In this document: in pieces, positions 24,301 to 33,380 of the stretch
How the letters are laid out: each line of letters begins with the position of its first letter
Numbering within the stretch: the stretch's first letter is position 1
Assembly (NCBI GenBank): GCA_963971405.1
Contig: OZ020484.1
Coordinates: 26,102,001 to 26,166,000, forward strand
Source: Psococerastis gibbosa
Taxonomy: Eukaryota > Arthropoda > Insecta > Psocodea > Psocidae
Length of the DNA: 64,000 nt
Direction of reading: 5' to 3'
Notes under the pieces: model-generated
What the model was told of the DNA's origin: nothing
Seen by the model: only the letters and a program-made list of their open reading frames with translations
Databases searched by the model: none
Position numbers and translations under genes: made by a program

Positions 24301-27300
24301 GTGAGCAGAACGTGCCTACTCTAAGCGGCCAATAGGTGTTGCCCATTCTGGGTCACGTGACACCACTATTAAATGACCAATAGGGCTGACTGTTGCAGTG
24401 GCGGAGCGTGTGATAATTGCGAGTGTAATGCTTGCAAATATTTATTTATTTCGTTAAAGTTTAAAATAAAACGAAAACACGCATCATTTTACCTGTATAT
24501 ATCTTATTAAAACGTAAACATTTGAAAACAAAAAAGAAAACATTTGAATTCTAACGTGTCGAGATTCTTAATTTTCTTAGACTAAGTTGATAACATCATG
24601 CTCATATAATCTTATTTTCTCGCGGCTTCCTATTGATTTCAACGAAGCTCTTAATCCTGTCCAAGGATTTGTTGAGTGTATGCGGCATTACACGCTTTAC
24701 ATGCTCCGCCACTGGACGGTTGCAGTCAAAATATTATTGAAAGGGAGGGAAACGATTTTTTGGCTTTCCTGAAAAAACGGAAAACTGGGGAAGACGCGGT
24801 TTGGAATGGAACCACTCAATTGTAGGATGGAAAATTCTGGTTGTTTAGATAAAATCATATACATATATCATAATAATCACATTTTTCCCGTTGCACAGTA
24901 CCTATGTCGTGCTCACGTGCAGCTAAGTGTACCGAGTAAATAATAAGATTAAATAATTGTAGGTTACTTGTTTAATAGCAATAATGGAAACTGATTACTC
25001 ACCCATAACAAATGCTTGAGGGTATACTCCCGATGTTGCCAGTGCATTAAGGAAGACAAAAACTTGGAAGGTGACGTAGTCTTTGCATGCTGCTTGAGCA
25101 ACGCCAGTTATGGACATTAAAGCTATGCACCACAGGAATATTTTCTTTCTCCCAAATCTATGAACGTACATTAAAATAAATAAATACTTTTTTTATGGTG
25201 AAATTAGGCAGCCAAAGTGGGTACCTACTTGTAAAGACGACGACATTACGCTACGGTGTTGTTCATATTCAGGAGTTCGTATTTAAAACTACATGTTCTG
25301 GCTAGTAAAGTTGCTACTTTTAAAATCAAAGTTTATAAAATAGTTCGATAACTACAACATTAATGTCTATAATATAAAACTTGTGAAAACAAATTGGTAT
25401 TGCCTGTCGGATAAGAAGCCAAAAATCGATGTTCCGAAGAAAATTCCCAAAAAATGTATTGTTCCAACCATGGCCAACTTCCATTGATTTTCTTCGCATG
25501 TCAAATTCCACTGTAACAGTAAATAATAATTTTTATTCAGCAGAAAAGTACTAAGTACTACAGTTCTATTCTATTCCATTAAAAATAAATATTTAGGGGT
25601 GGGACGCCGGGTAGTGTCTGTCTGTTGTGTTTATTAAATGTGTTTTATGAGACAGGTTTTATCGATAAAATGCAAAGTAAGGTGGCAGTGTCACCAAGCG
25701 GGTGTTGCAGAGTTTTTGTTTGGGAGAGGAGTCTCGCTGCAGTGTAAGAAGGGCATTCAGTTGTTACGTGACTGAAAGTGACTCGCCAAACATGGCAGTT
25801 GGCACATATGGGGGGGGGAGGGGAGGGGAGGGTGTTCTCCAGGCACTGAATATCCGTGGGCAGGGCGAGTTTGGCCAATGCGTAGCCTAGTTAGGGTTAA
25901 GGGTTGTCTCTTCTGCACGAATCGTCAATAAATGGTTCAAGAGCGCGTAGTTTGTTTTGAGTTTGAAATTTCCCGTCTGACAACTCTATATATAATGTCT
26001 GCTGTAGGGGAAATGACCATCGTTTCCTCTTTGGCCACTGATTCCATTTTTTTTTTACTGAGTGTCAATTTTGTACGGCTGTAGTCTGAATTTGAAATAT
26101 ACCGTAAAATTCTTAAATATATAGTATTTGGTAAGTAAATAAACTATTTGAAAGTTGAAACCCTTCTCTGTCGAGTTTCGAACCTTGTCCTTCCATTTCA
26201 TGAACAGGTGAGTTCCCTACCACCTGAACTATTGCTGCAAAATACTACTCCTCCCTCCTCATAAAGCACCTATTATCACCTCTCCAAGTATGGTGCGTTC
26301 GTTATCTTCAAATACCCATCGGTCACACCTGTAGGTTTCATTTCGATAGAAGCCATCTTCATTGCACGACCCCTGCGACAGGTTGGGGTGGGTCAAAAAT
26401 CTTTCACATTGCGAAGCTATGAATTTCTTGCCATCTTTGGCTTTGTTGGGAATGGCGTTTTCTACCCAAGACTCAATATATGAAGCCTCGTTTGGATCAT
26501 CGCAATCATCTATGTGACACCTGAAAATTTCTGTTTAATGAATTTTTCCCTGTACACCGGATTACATTGTAGGTTTCAGAACTTTTATTATTTTTATTAT
26601 TATTCGATCAAACCCTTTAAAGTCTGAGCATATGAATTAATTGAGGAGCTTGGTTACCGGTACAAACGTGGCCAACTCCATTTTTTTATAAAATGGGGTT
26701 TTGATCCGACCTTGCAGAAAATTTTAATGTCCACCTGTTTGTTGTAAAATAAAGTGACAAAAGCAGCCAGATTGCGCACAGAAATGCTGAGAAGTCTAGG
26801 GTTAGCTATAAACTTAATGCAATTTTCAACAGAAAATCCACTCTCCTGAAAAATTCTACAACTTGTAGTTGGCCATGTTTGTAAACAGCCTCATCAATTA
26901 ACCATGGTCTAGAAACATAACAATAATTCCGTTCTTGGGCAATTTATACACCACCTTTCCAAATTCATGTGTATTGCATGTTAAGCTGAGGTCAGTTTGT
27001 TGCTATTTCTGCTATAAAAAAGCCTATTTACATTTCCCAGCAAACGTTTTGTTTCTCAGACATCGTATTAATGATGCCGAGTATTGTGGCACTATAGCAG
27101 GAAACAGGGGCTTATCCGAAATATTTAAATTAAAATACTAATATAAATCTGCGGCTTACTTACTCAATGTATCACCTGAATAAGCCCTTCCATACTGCGG
27201 TGTAGCCGCGCAAAGATTATGGATGAACTTGAACTGAACTTAATGCAATTTTCGCAGAATTTTTGCGTTCTTTGGCCAAATAAAAAATTTCAATTTTTCA

Positions 27301-27862
27301 GTTCGGTTTCGCCGTTAAAACTATTTTTTATTCCATTTCATCCAATACTTGTTTTGTGATTTTATTTACTGGTTTCCCCCGATTTTTATTTTTTAATTTA
27401 TTATGGTAATTTAGGCCATTATTTCCCATGATTTTTTAGTATAGAGAAAATCGAAGAATGAGATTGAATTGTGATGATTTTTTTTTCAAACCTTTAATAC
27501 GTACAAAAACAATTGTCTGACCAACAGTTCTCAATAATATCGATTATTATTTGTCTGTACTTAGCGTGCAAATTCTGTGTTTTCGTTAATTTTTTTAGAT
27601 TTATCAATAATGTTAATTCATTTAATTTTTCACATTTTTGATGGGGCCCATGGAGCCCAGATCCCCCCTCTATAGGCACGCTTGATTGAAGATAACAGTA
27701 CCGTATGTTAATTTACCTGTAATTTGGGGTTCCTGCCGTGAAGACATACGTCATGCTATTTGCTGAGCTAAAAATAGTAGGGATGCCCAAGAGGAAGAAA
27801 TTTATGATTTGGAATTTCCCCAATTCCCCGATTTCTTCCAAAACTAAATCGAAGTCGAGCAT
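15181..27862 (-). CDS. Gene B: SLC22-family organic ion transporter (ten exons)
   Basis: Coding exons 27717-27862, 26280-26520, 25404-25510, 25003-25157, 22878-23046, 22345-22480, 20352-20470, 16727-16941, 15658-15839 and 15181-15318 join in phase to 535 residues. Order: cytosolic start IGELGKFQ and TM1 (1-48); six-cysteine extracellular loop with NLS and NET sequons (49-130); TM2 and SDRFGRK (130-168); TM3-TM6 (about 168-272); [13 protein letters not shown] (about 273-286) opening the large cytosolic loop; TM7-TM9 (358-430) with [11 protein letters not shown] and NKLGRR; TM10-TM11 with [14 protein letters not shown]12 and [10 protein letters not shown]. This is full SLC22 length and layout, so it should be a plasma-membrane carrier of small organic ions of unknown identity. 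Oddities: intron 3 has a GC donor; one extra intron splits the K-M-VPES region compared with genes C and D; the C-terminus is about 11 residues shorter than in gene C, next to a SINE tail, and the stop could instead be a donor (AC|GTAAGT). Confidence 0.92.
15414..15518. mobile_element. Small hairpin MITE in intron 9 of gene B
   Basis: Terminal inverted repeat GCGATTTTTGTCGCGGCG against the mirror of CGTCGCGACAAAAATCGC. About 105 bp, no coding capacity. Target duplication not identified. Confidence 0.5.
15658..15839 (-). CDS. Gene B exon 9 (TM10-TM11)
   Basis: 182 bp after acceptor CGCAG. Encodes [34 protein letters not shown] and [15 protein letters not shown]. Ends phase 0 at CTG|GTAAGC. 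More GC-rich than its surroundings. Confidence 0.92.
16727..16941 (-). CDS. Gene B exon 8 (TM7-TM9)
   Basis: 215 bp after acceptor TTTCAG. Encodes [36 protein letters not shown] and TM9 to AAFVPA. Donor G|GTATGT. Same length as the equivalent exons of genes C and D. Confidence 0.92.
17018..17662. mobile_element. Large foldback element in intron 7 of gene B
   Basis: About 645 bp. Arms 17018-17250 and 17440-17662 are inverted copies (ends ATTAAATTATAGTAGAATG and mirror; inner words AAAACGTCAAATAGTAAAAA). No open frame. Possible AT-rich target site, not resolved. Lies 86 bp from the Tc1 element. Confidence 0.7.
17749..19283 (-). mobile_element. Tc1-type transposon with IR/DR ends, inactive
   Basis: 1535 bp between TA dinucleotides (17747-17748, 19284-19285). 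Each end is an inverted repeat of about 220 bp that carries a direct-repeat core at its outer and inner limit. The outer cores are at 17756 (GATTCAAAATGGTTGGACCA) and 19256-19277, the inner cores at 17951-17970 and 19062-19080. This arrangement is the IR/DR subgroup of Tc1 elements (as in Minos or Sleeping Beauty). It encloses a broken transposase on the minus strand. It sits in intron 7 of gene B in the same orientation as the gene. Confidence 0.85.
17996..18937 (-). pseudogene. Tc1 DD34E transposase, frameshifted
   Basis: Three minus-strand pieces in shifted frames. The N-terminal helix-turn-helix part starts [15 protein letters not shown] (from 18937) with [10 protein letters not shown] middle piece (18463-18660) has [11 protein letters not shown] and [12 protein letters not shown]. 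The catalytic part reads [11 protein letters not shown], then [10 protein letters not shown], then [12 protein letters not shown]. Exactly 34 residues separate the second Asp (QQD) from the Glu (IEN), giving the DD34E signature of Tc1. Two frame changes (about 18713 and 18515) mean no full-length enzyme can be made, although all three catalytic residues remain. Confidence 0.85.
19313..19575. mobile_element. MITE with TIR CGGTACACAC
   Basis: Terminal inverted repeats of about 50 bp (outer GGTACACAC, inner GCCGACGTCTTTTC against its mirror). CCTTAG lies directly before and after (near 19307 and 19573), a likely target duplication of 6-8 bp. No open frame. In intron 7 of gene B, just beyond the Tc1 element. 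Confidence 0.6.
19790..19900 (+). repeat. Dispersed repeat R6
   Basis: Shares CCTCTTCAGYCGCCTCTGTA, TGAGTTACGAC and CGATCGCATGGTGT with 63296-63430 (same strand), and more distantly with 42040-42130 and 54545-54660 (opposite strand). Copies lie in introns of genes B, C and D. Ends undefined. Confidence 0.55.
20352..20470 (-). CDS. Gene B exon 7 (acidic linker, start of TM7)
   Basis: 119 bp after acceptor TTTACAG. Begins [18 protein letters not shown], then [18 protein letters not shown]; the last Trp is split at TG|GTAAGT. It is the loop 6-7 segment, with R-x-R-x-x-x-x-R as in other SLC22 carriers. Too short to show as a long open frame. Confidence 0.88.
20940..21310 (-). pseudogene. LINE reverse-transcriptase tail remnant
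   Basis: On the minus strand near 21230-21175 the reading [17 protein letters not shown] is a standard end motif of non-LTR retrotransposon polyproteins (L-x-W-x-G-H-V-x-R). Later codons hold stops and shifts, so it is decayed. Lies in intron 6 of gene B. Confidence 0.6.
22345..22480 (-). CDS. Gene B exon 6 (PESIRWL, cytosolic loop)
   Basis: 136 bp after acceptor TTTTAAG. Encodes [20 protein letters not shown] and then the helical cytosolic loop to KVEV; donor GTAAGT. In genes C and D this sequence is continuous with the preceding exon. Confidence 0.88.
22878..23046 (-). CDS. Gene B exon 5 (TM5-TM6)
   Basis: 169 bp after acceptor TTCGCAG. Begins [14 protein letters not shown] and ends CLIYA plus AA of Lys at the strong donor AA|GTACGT. 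A longer open frame continues to 22850 but skips the PES motif, so the donor is preferred. Confidence 0.85.
23047..25002. other. Intron 4 of gene B, mostly unassigned
   Basis: About 1.95 kb. Contains dispersed repeat R5 (23572-23790) and a poly-C stretch near 23957-23967. The rest shows no recognisable gene or element; the 24587-24772 open frame is unsupported. Confidence 0.5.
23572..23790 (+). repeat. Dispersed repeat R5, copy 1
   Basis: Matches 62098-62315 in the same orientation (shared words AATATCCATCATGT, ACCAACAAGAAG, TGTGCTTCCACAA). The other copy is in intron 4 of gene D. Ends and class unknown. Confidence 0.5.
25003..25157 (-). CDS. Gene B exon 4 (TM3-TM4)
   Basis: 155 bp after acceptor TCATAG. 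Begins [15 protein letters not shown] and ends GVYPQAFVM plus one base at donor G|GTGAGT. Confidence 0.9.
25158..25403 (-). other. GC-AG intron 3 of gene B
   Basis: 246-bp intron with 5' GCAATA and 3' CATAG. A GC donor is seen in a small minority of animal introns and normally sits after CAG or AAG, as here. The flanking exons keep the lengths 107 and 155 found in gene A, which supports the junction. Confidence 0.7.
25404..25510 (-). CDS. Gene B exon 3 (TM2), GC splice donor
   Basis: 107 bp after acceptor TTACAG. Runs from [16 protein letters not shown] to GFLSDR. The donor reads CAG|GCAATA rather than GT. The exon end is fixed by equal length and phase to exon 3 of gene A. Confidence 0.85.
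26280..26520 (-). CDS. Gene B exon 2 (extracellular loop 1)
   Basis: 241 bp after acceptor TTTTCAG. Runs from [13 protein letters not shown] to DNERTILGE and ends phase 0 at GAG|GTGATA, a weaker donor than in the paralogues. Confidence 0.9.
26750..26905 (+). repeat. Dispersed repeat R2, uninterrupted copy
   Basis: Continuous counterpart of 10311-10680, lacking the TA-flanked MITE at 26801-26805. It lies in intron 1 of gene B. Confidence 0.7.
27717..27862 (-). CDS. Gene B exon 1 (start codon, TM1)
   Basis: 146 bp. ATG at 27862 ([18 protein letters not shown]), through TM1 to TAGTPNY. Donor AG|GTAAAT. Same length and phase as exon 1 of gene A. Confidence 0.9.
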
Positions 27863-29595
27863 TTTTTTAAAAATTATATCCACGTTTTTTGTTTTTAACC
27901 AAAAATATTAATTTATTGTAGGCTTTATTTGTGGACCAATATACTAAATGAAATAATGTGATGACTGGTTGAACATCATCTTGCTCATAGCGACTGTGTC
28001 AATATCATCTTGTTGTTAATGTCCTGCTCAATGAATTGTTCTGTGGACAGAAAATCAGACGTGAGCAAAACACACCTGTGCACAGTACAATACAGTAGCA
28101 TTGATGAGTAATAATTACGCGTATAATATTTCATATAAAATACATACCTATCAGTAAGAGGCATTCCATTTTTTTCAATTCCATGTTTTCATGTACTACC
28201 TAACGAACACGCAGAGATCAAAAACATTATCTGTGTCCATGATAGATGTGTGTTAAGAATAAAATAAAAAGAATAAAAAACTAGTTTTTCATTCATTGAA
28301 ATTTTCCCTTCGCCAACTTTTTAGCATAGTCTTAGTCTTAGTACTACTTGTTCAATTTTCTTTTCCATTGAATTGTATTTAGGTGAGGGAAGGATACTTG
28401 AAGAGTACCCAATCCCGTTTCGGGATCCCGCAATTAATTACGAAAATACATCGGGATTTTATTATCTATAACTGTAATATTAGTAGGAACTCGACTCATA
28501 CGATGCGAAGATCTTTAATTGTCAGTGAACATGGGTTGCAGTTGCAGTTTATATCTTTAGTCTATGGTTGCAGACTACAGTTAAGTTGCTATTGTATTGC
28601 TGCTGAACACATAGCATTATAACACTAATGAATAGGATACTTGAAAATGTTTGAAAACCTATTTCAATGCATTAATGATTAGTAGATTTATTTTAACCCC
28701 TTAAAATTATTTTTCCGTTATTTAAAATAGGGGGAAAAAGAGTGACGTCATTTTCAAGTTACCCATGTCTGCTGGCGTTGTGGCTATGGTAATCCACACT
28801 TTAAAAGACACTCAGATTTATTTAATTATTTATTATGTAATATTTACAATTTTTTCATGCAAAAACATATTGTATTATTATTGATTAAATACCTATGTAC
28901 TATTATGCATTTACAGTACATATACATGCATATATGCATACGGTGTACATATGTACAGTATATATATATACTTCTATCGAACTTAACTCTAAATTGCTTA
29001 TGTTACTGTAGCCAGAATGCACCTAACGTATAGTATTGTACGTCAATCCTACGGATTAACTTAAAATTATTGTTTATGTAACGAGGGGAGTCATTGTTCA
29101 TGAGGAACGTATTTTTAGCGAATATTGATGAAGACAAAATGACTTTACCTACTTTAATTTTGGACACTAATTACCCTGCCTTCCACTGTGCTGGTAACAC
29201 TTTTCAAATGCAAAATATGAATATCCAAAGGATCGAATGCAATTTAAATGAGTTTTTGACATATTACCAGCCACAAGGGTCTTAATATCGCTCAGCTTTA
29301 CTTGACAACACATATTCGATTCTACAAATATAACCAAATTATAAATATTCCTAAATAACAACTATTAACTATTAAATACTAGATTTTTGGATCGGCAGCG
29401 AAACAAAATCCTTGATGTGATTACAATATTTCTACAGCTGCATTTCTTTTAATTTTAAGTCAGGTAGGGACCTAAGTCAAAACATACCTAAGTTATACGT
29501 ATATACTGTATATATATTTCTTAAAAACCCTGTATGCACGTCGGTACCTACCCCCGGGGTCTTCTTTTCCCACAAAAATATATATAGATACTGTA

Positions 29596-31019
29596 CAGTG
29601 GCGTAGCGAGGCCATTTTCTCTAGCGGGGGGGGGGGGGGGCGGATGACGCTTTCGGCGCCCTTCCAGAACTTGTCTCACATCATATCACTTCATATATTC
29701 ATATCTCATATACCATCATTTCTCATATACCACTTTTAGGAAACTTTAAAAACAATTTGTGGAAAGTCTCCCCCGGGGGAAAATTTTGAAAATGTAAGTG
29801 CAAAACAGTGAGGGTTTACAGCTGGAATGCTTGCAAAGGAATGCATATTCATATTGCTGCTCCAAACGGGGGGACCGGGGTTCTCCCCCTGGGGACAATT
29901 TTTAGAAAAAATAGGTGCGGAATAGTGAGGGTTTATGATTTTAACAGCAGTAAAGCTTATAATTTACTGAGGAAGACATATTCATATTACCGAACTAGAT
30001 TTATTTAATTCTCAACTTTTCATTTCGGGGTGGGCTGCAGCCCAATAAGCCCCCCCCCCCCTCTTGGCTACGGCCTTGGGGGGTACCAAGGGCGGGTCCA
30101 GGACAAATTTTCGGAGGTGGCCATTCCGGGAAAAGTGAGTAAGGCTACCAAGCCAAATTAATTTTTAGTGATTGTGCAAATGGTGTGGTTGTTAGCGAAA
30201 CGAGGCATTAATTTATGGTGCATTGCTTGAAAAGCCCAAGCTCCTGGTGCAGAAAGGTACCCATCGAGGGTCCGGGGGTCTTCCCCCGCGGGAAAATTTT
30301 GAAAATATAAGTGAGAAATAGTGGGTTTTTACGCGTTTTAAAAGCAGCTAGTAAAGTATAGATATTTTTTAAAGATACAAAGAAATGCTTAAATGCTTAT
30401 TCACATTGCTGCGGGCAGGGGGGCCCGGGGGTCTCCCCCGGGGGAAAAGTTAGAAAATTAAATGAAAAATAGTGGGGTTTTACGCGTTTCAAAAGCAATA
30501 AAGTATAAATTTTTTTAAGGTTACAAAGAAATGCTTAAACTGAAATTGAATCCCCGGCTAGGACTGCCCGCCTTTCCAAGAATAATATCAAAGATTCAAG
30601 ATGGGTAATTGCATTGTCAATAGGCAGTCCTAGTTTTTGGAGCGCATTCATAACCATGTCCCCCGCGCATAGAAATTTTATTCTATACAGTGCATCATCA
30701 TCATTGATTAAATTTAAATAAACAAAACAATAAAAAACCAAACGTCAAACACAAAACGTGCCATTAATCAGTAGTTGCAGCTGAATTGAATTTTACTGTC
30801 CGCACCTAACGCCAAAATTTTCTCACGCCCGCCAAAATAGTTTGTTTCTTCTTTTTTTCAATGCGGACTAAACTTAAAATAATTTTTTCGATTAAAACCA
30901 ATTATACTTTACTTTATTTGCTCAATAAATTGCTATATCAATTTTTTTCTTCCCCTCTTTTTGGCGCCCCTTCTTATTGGGCGCCGGGGGCGGTCCGCCC
31001 CCCCCTCGCTACGCCACTG
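29596..31019. mobile_element. hAT-like DNA element with 8-bp target duplication
   Basis: Termini CAGTGGCGTAGCGAGG and its mirror CCTCGCTACGCCACTG. An exact 8-bp direct repeat ATACTGTA flanks it (29588-29595, 31020-31027). TIR start CAGTGGCG and an 8-bp duplication are hAT features. The inside holds poly-G or poly-C runs and three or four diverged modules, each with CCCGGGGGTCTCCCCC-type GC-rich hairpins followed by GAAAATTTTGAAAAT and TAGTGRGGTTT (about 29745, 29870, 30265 and 30415). A minus-strand stretch (30741-30535) might be a transposase scrap but is not convincing. Non-autonomous. Confidence 0.8.
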
Positions 31020-32187
31020 ATACTGTACATAGGTATTTAGAGATAAAAATTGAGGAGCGTGTGAGCAAACGCGAACAAAGGACTCAAATTACATTTTTAA
31101 CAATTGACCAAAAACCATTCCTTGGCTATATTAGTTTTTGCTTGGACCATGAGTTTTGAACAGTTAAAATGACGGGCTAATAATTTTTTTTGCTCAGTCT
31201 CCCTCAAGCCTGTGAAATATACCATCTTCCACCATCAGAATCTAATCTTATCTCAATTTCCGATGTTTTGTCCTTTGTTCGCGTTTGCTCAGACGCTCCT
31301 CGAATGAGGCATGACACAGAATCTCAGCCAGTCCCGTTTTTAAATCTCAGAAACACGTGAGCCAAGCATGCTACCCGATGATTGCTTCGGTACTACAAGT
31401 AATCCAACTTTATAATTCGATCAGTATACTTCAAAAATACCGAAGCAATGAAAACCCACGATCTCTACCTTTCCGGGACATACCATAAAACTAGAAAATA
31501 AAAATATATAATAGGATCAGAGTGGCATATACCTCTACTATACTTTATGAAAATATTCCCATTAAATTAAGCAGCCTACCTGGCAGTATGTTTCAAGCAG
31601 GTGTATTACGCGCAACCGTTGTATAGTATTGAAGTAATGCGTCCACTACTCGAGAAAATTATTATTTGCTTATCAACGTCGATAGGGCTAACTTAAGTCG
31701 TTAGCAAAGTTTAAGGTCTCGCAGCACCGACTTCAGACAACAATAGCTCTCTCGTCGCCTGCTACAATTTCAGCATGCGTACTTTAATGTACTTGGAGGT
31801 ACGAGACTGAGCTGAAAGGCAACGTCGAGTGGACTGGCAAAGTTAAAATATTATATAACTTTATGGTGAGTCTTATATGCCAAGTCTTAAACGACAGCAT
31901 GGCAGCTGTGAAGTTATTGGGGTGGACATAAAGACAATGAATAATAATTAAGGCGCCGTTTATAGCAAGACATCCACAAGTTTGACGCAGCCATAAAAAA
32001 GGAATTAGGGTAAGTAAACAGATATTATGTGCAGTAGGTATTTTTCAGGCTTAGCTTATGGAAAATACGGAAAAGCTGGTTTACGCTTGAAGCCATTGAG
32101 TGGGAATGGATTCAAAACGCGCGCTTTGGCCTTTTCATTAAACTTAAAGAGGATTCAGTAAAAGTGTGCGAACTATTGTTGTATGTA

Positions 32188-32211
32188 AGTAAGTAAGTAG
32201 GTAAGTAAATA
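32188..32211 (+). repeat. GTAA microsatellite
   Basis: About five imperfect GTAA/GTAG units. No other structure. Confidence 0.7.
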
Positions 32212-32610
32212 GTATATTACAGTTTTTCTTGTGCAGTTTACAAAGTCTACCCCAGTACTAAGTACTCAAAGAGACTTGTAGCACTCGGGTAATGATGATA
32301 CAAAATTTATTTCTGGAGAGTCCGTATGTATTCAGTTTGAAGTTTATATTGCTAGATATATACTCCATCATGTCCTCTATCGACTGAATGCAAGTATTCT
32401 TTATAATATTATTATTGATTAAGATTATTATTATTTTTTTAAACTATTCTGCCTTTGGGTTGTGCTATGTAGCCTATTATATACGTATATGTATATATAC
32501 ATGGTATATATCCCATATTTTTTAGTTTTCAGCTTGGTTTGGTAGGCACATTGTAGTATTATGTGGTATATATAACACTGACATTAAATTAACTTTTGTT
32601 GAAGAGGTAA

Positions 32611-32796
32611 CCAAAATTAGAGGATATGGAAAAAACTGGGCTTGGCGGGATTCGAACCCACGATCTACGCCTAACCGGGGCGTCGTGTTAAGCCCAAGGG
32701 CTTGTGGTCCAGCTGTTAAGACGACGCCTCGGTTAGGCGTAGATCGTGCGTTCGAATCCCGCCAAGCCCAGTTTTTTCCACATCCTCTAATTTTGG
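32611..32796. mobile_element. Palindromic element carrying tRNA-like modules
   Basis: Inverted arms 32611-32677 and about 32730-32796 agree except at two positions over 67 bp (ends CCAAAATTAGAGGAT and mirror). Each arm contains a tRNA 3' half with a B box and ends outward in a T6 run. A decayed, internally deleted relative is at 45178-45232. Target duplication not clear. Confidence 0.65.
32698..32769 (+). tRNA. tRNA-like cloverleaf (GGT by position), likely pseudogene or SINE head
   Basis: 72 bases fold as a full cloverleaf. The acceptor stem GGGCTTG pairs with CAAGCCC at 32763-32769. The D stem is GTC/GAC, the anticodon stem ACGCC/GGCGT around loop TCGGTTA (32729-32735), the variable loop AGATC, and the T arm GTGCG-TTCGAAT-CCCGC has one mismatch. 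The A box TGGTCCAGCTG (32705-32715) fits the pol III consensus; the B box CGTTCGAATCC (32749-32759) differs at one base, and T6 follows shortly after. By position the anticodon would be GGT (Thr), but position 33 is C, not the near-invariant T. That, and its place in a palindrome, argue against a working tRNA. Confidence 0.5.
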
Positions 32797-33206
32797 TTTG
32801 GTAGGTATTCATGAGACTCCAGATGGTAAAATGCGCCCTGTAATGAATAAGAATAATGTTGGAATAAATTGAAAAAATTATAAGTTAGGCTACTGATGTA
32901 ATTAATTTATTAGGTATATAGTATATAATAGATCTTTCGAGACGAATCTATTGATATTATGGTATAAAAAATGATCTTGTGGATACACAGTAGGTGAGGT
33001 TTACGTGCTTTTGAATTTGAATGTGCTCACTGATGCCCAGAATGAGCATCATACGTAGGTATCATTTGAAATATACGAAGACTTCTAAAGATGTCATTCT
33101 TCCCATGACTTTGAAACACATAGTGACAACTATAGACGGCACTGCTTGTAGTAGGCCCCTGTGTGCCACTGTGAAGTGAATCTATTAGGTACATGTATGA
33201 CCTACG

Positions 33207-33380
33207 TCATACATTTCCGTCTTTGCTCTGCTTAGTTTTCTTTCCTAAGCTTTCGGCTTCTTCAACAGTGTCGGGCAGTTTCAAATTTAACGTCTCTGGA
33301 AGGAAGTACATGGCTGCTGATCCAGCCACAAGTGAAAGAATACTGAAGATTAGTAGTGGTAGTGGCTTGTACAAGTCCGC
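33207..33380 (-). CDS. Gene C exon 9 (TM12, stop)
   Basis: 174 bp after acceptor TTTCAG. Begins ADLYKPLPLLIFSILSL, then YFLPETLNLKLPDTVEEAES, then a basic tail and TGA at 33209-33207. A plus-strand open frame across it is a shadow. Confidence 0.92.
   Translation of the reverse strand, partial: ADLYKPLPLLIFSILSLVAGSAAMYFLPETLNLKLPDTVEEAESLGKKTKQSKDGNV

Larger units (their letters stand above)
27863..33206. other. Spacer between gene B start and gene C end
   Basis: About 5.3 kb, both neighbours on the minus strand. It should hold the gene B promoter near 27863 but no core motif stands out. Contains the hAT-like element (29596-31019), a GTAA microsatellite near 32188-32210 and the tRNA-bearing palindrome (32611-32796). 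No protein gene recognised. Confidence 0.55.

Noticed and set aside
30535..30741. Possible hAT transposase scrap inside 29596-31019
   Set aside because: A few helical residues are compatible with a hAT C-terminus, but no diagnostic motif is present.
32522..32812. 96-codon minus-strand open frame
   Set aside because: It reads through the tRNA-bearing palindrome, so it is a shadow of a repeat.
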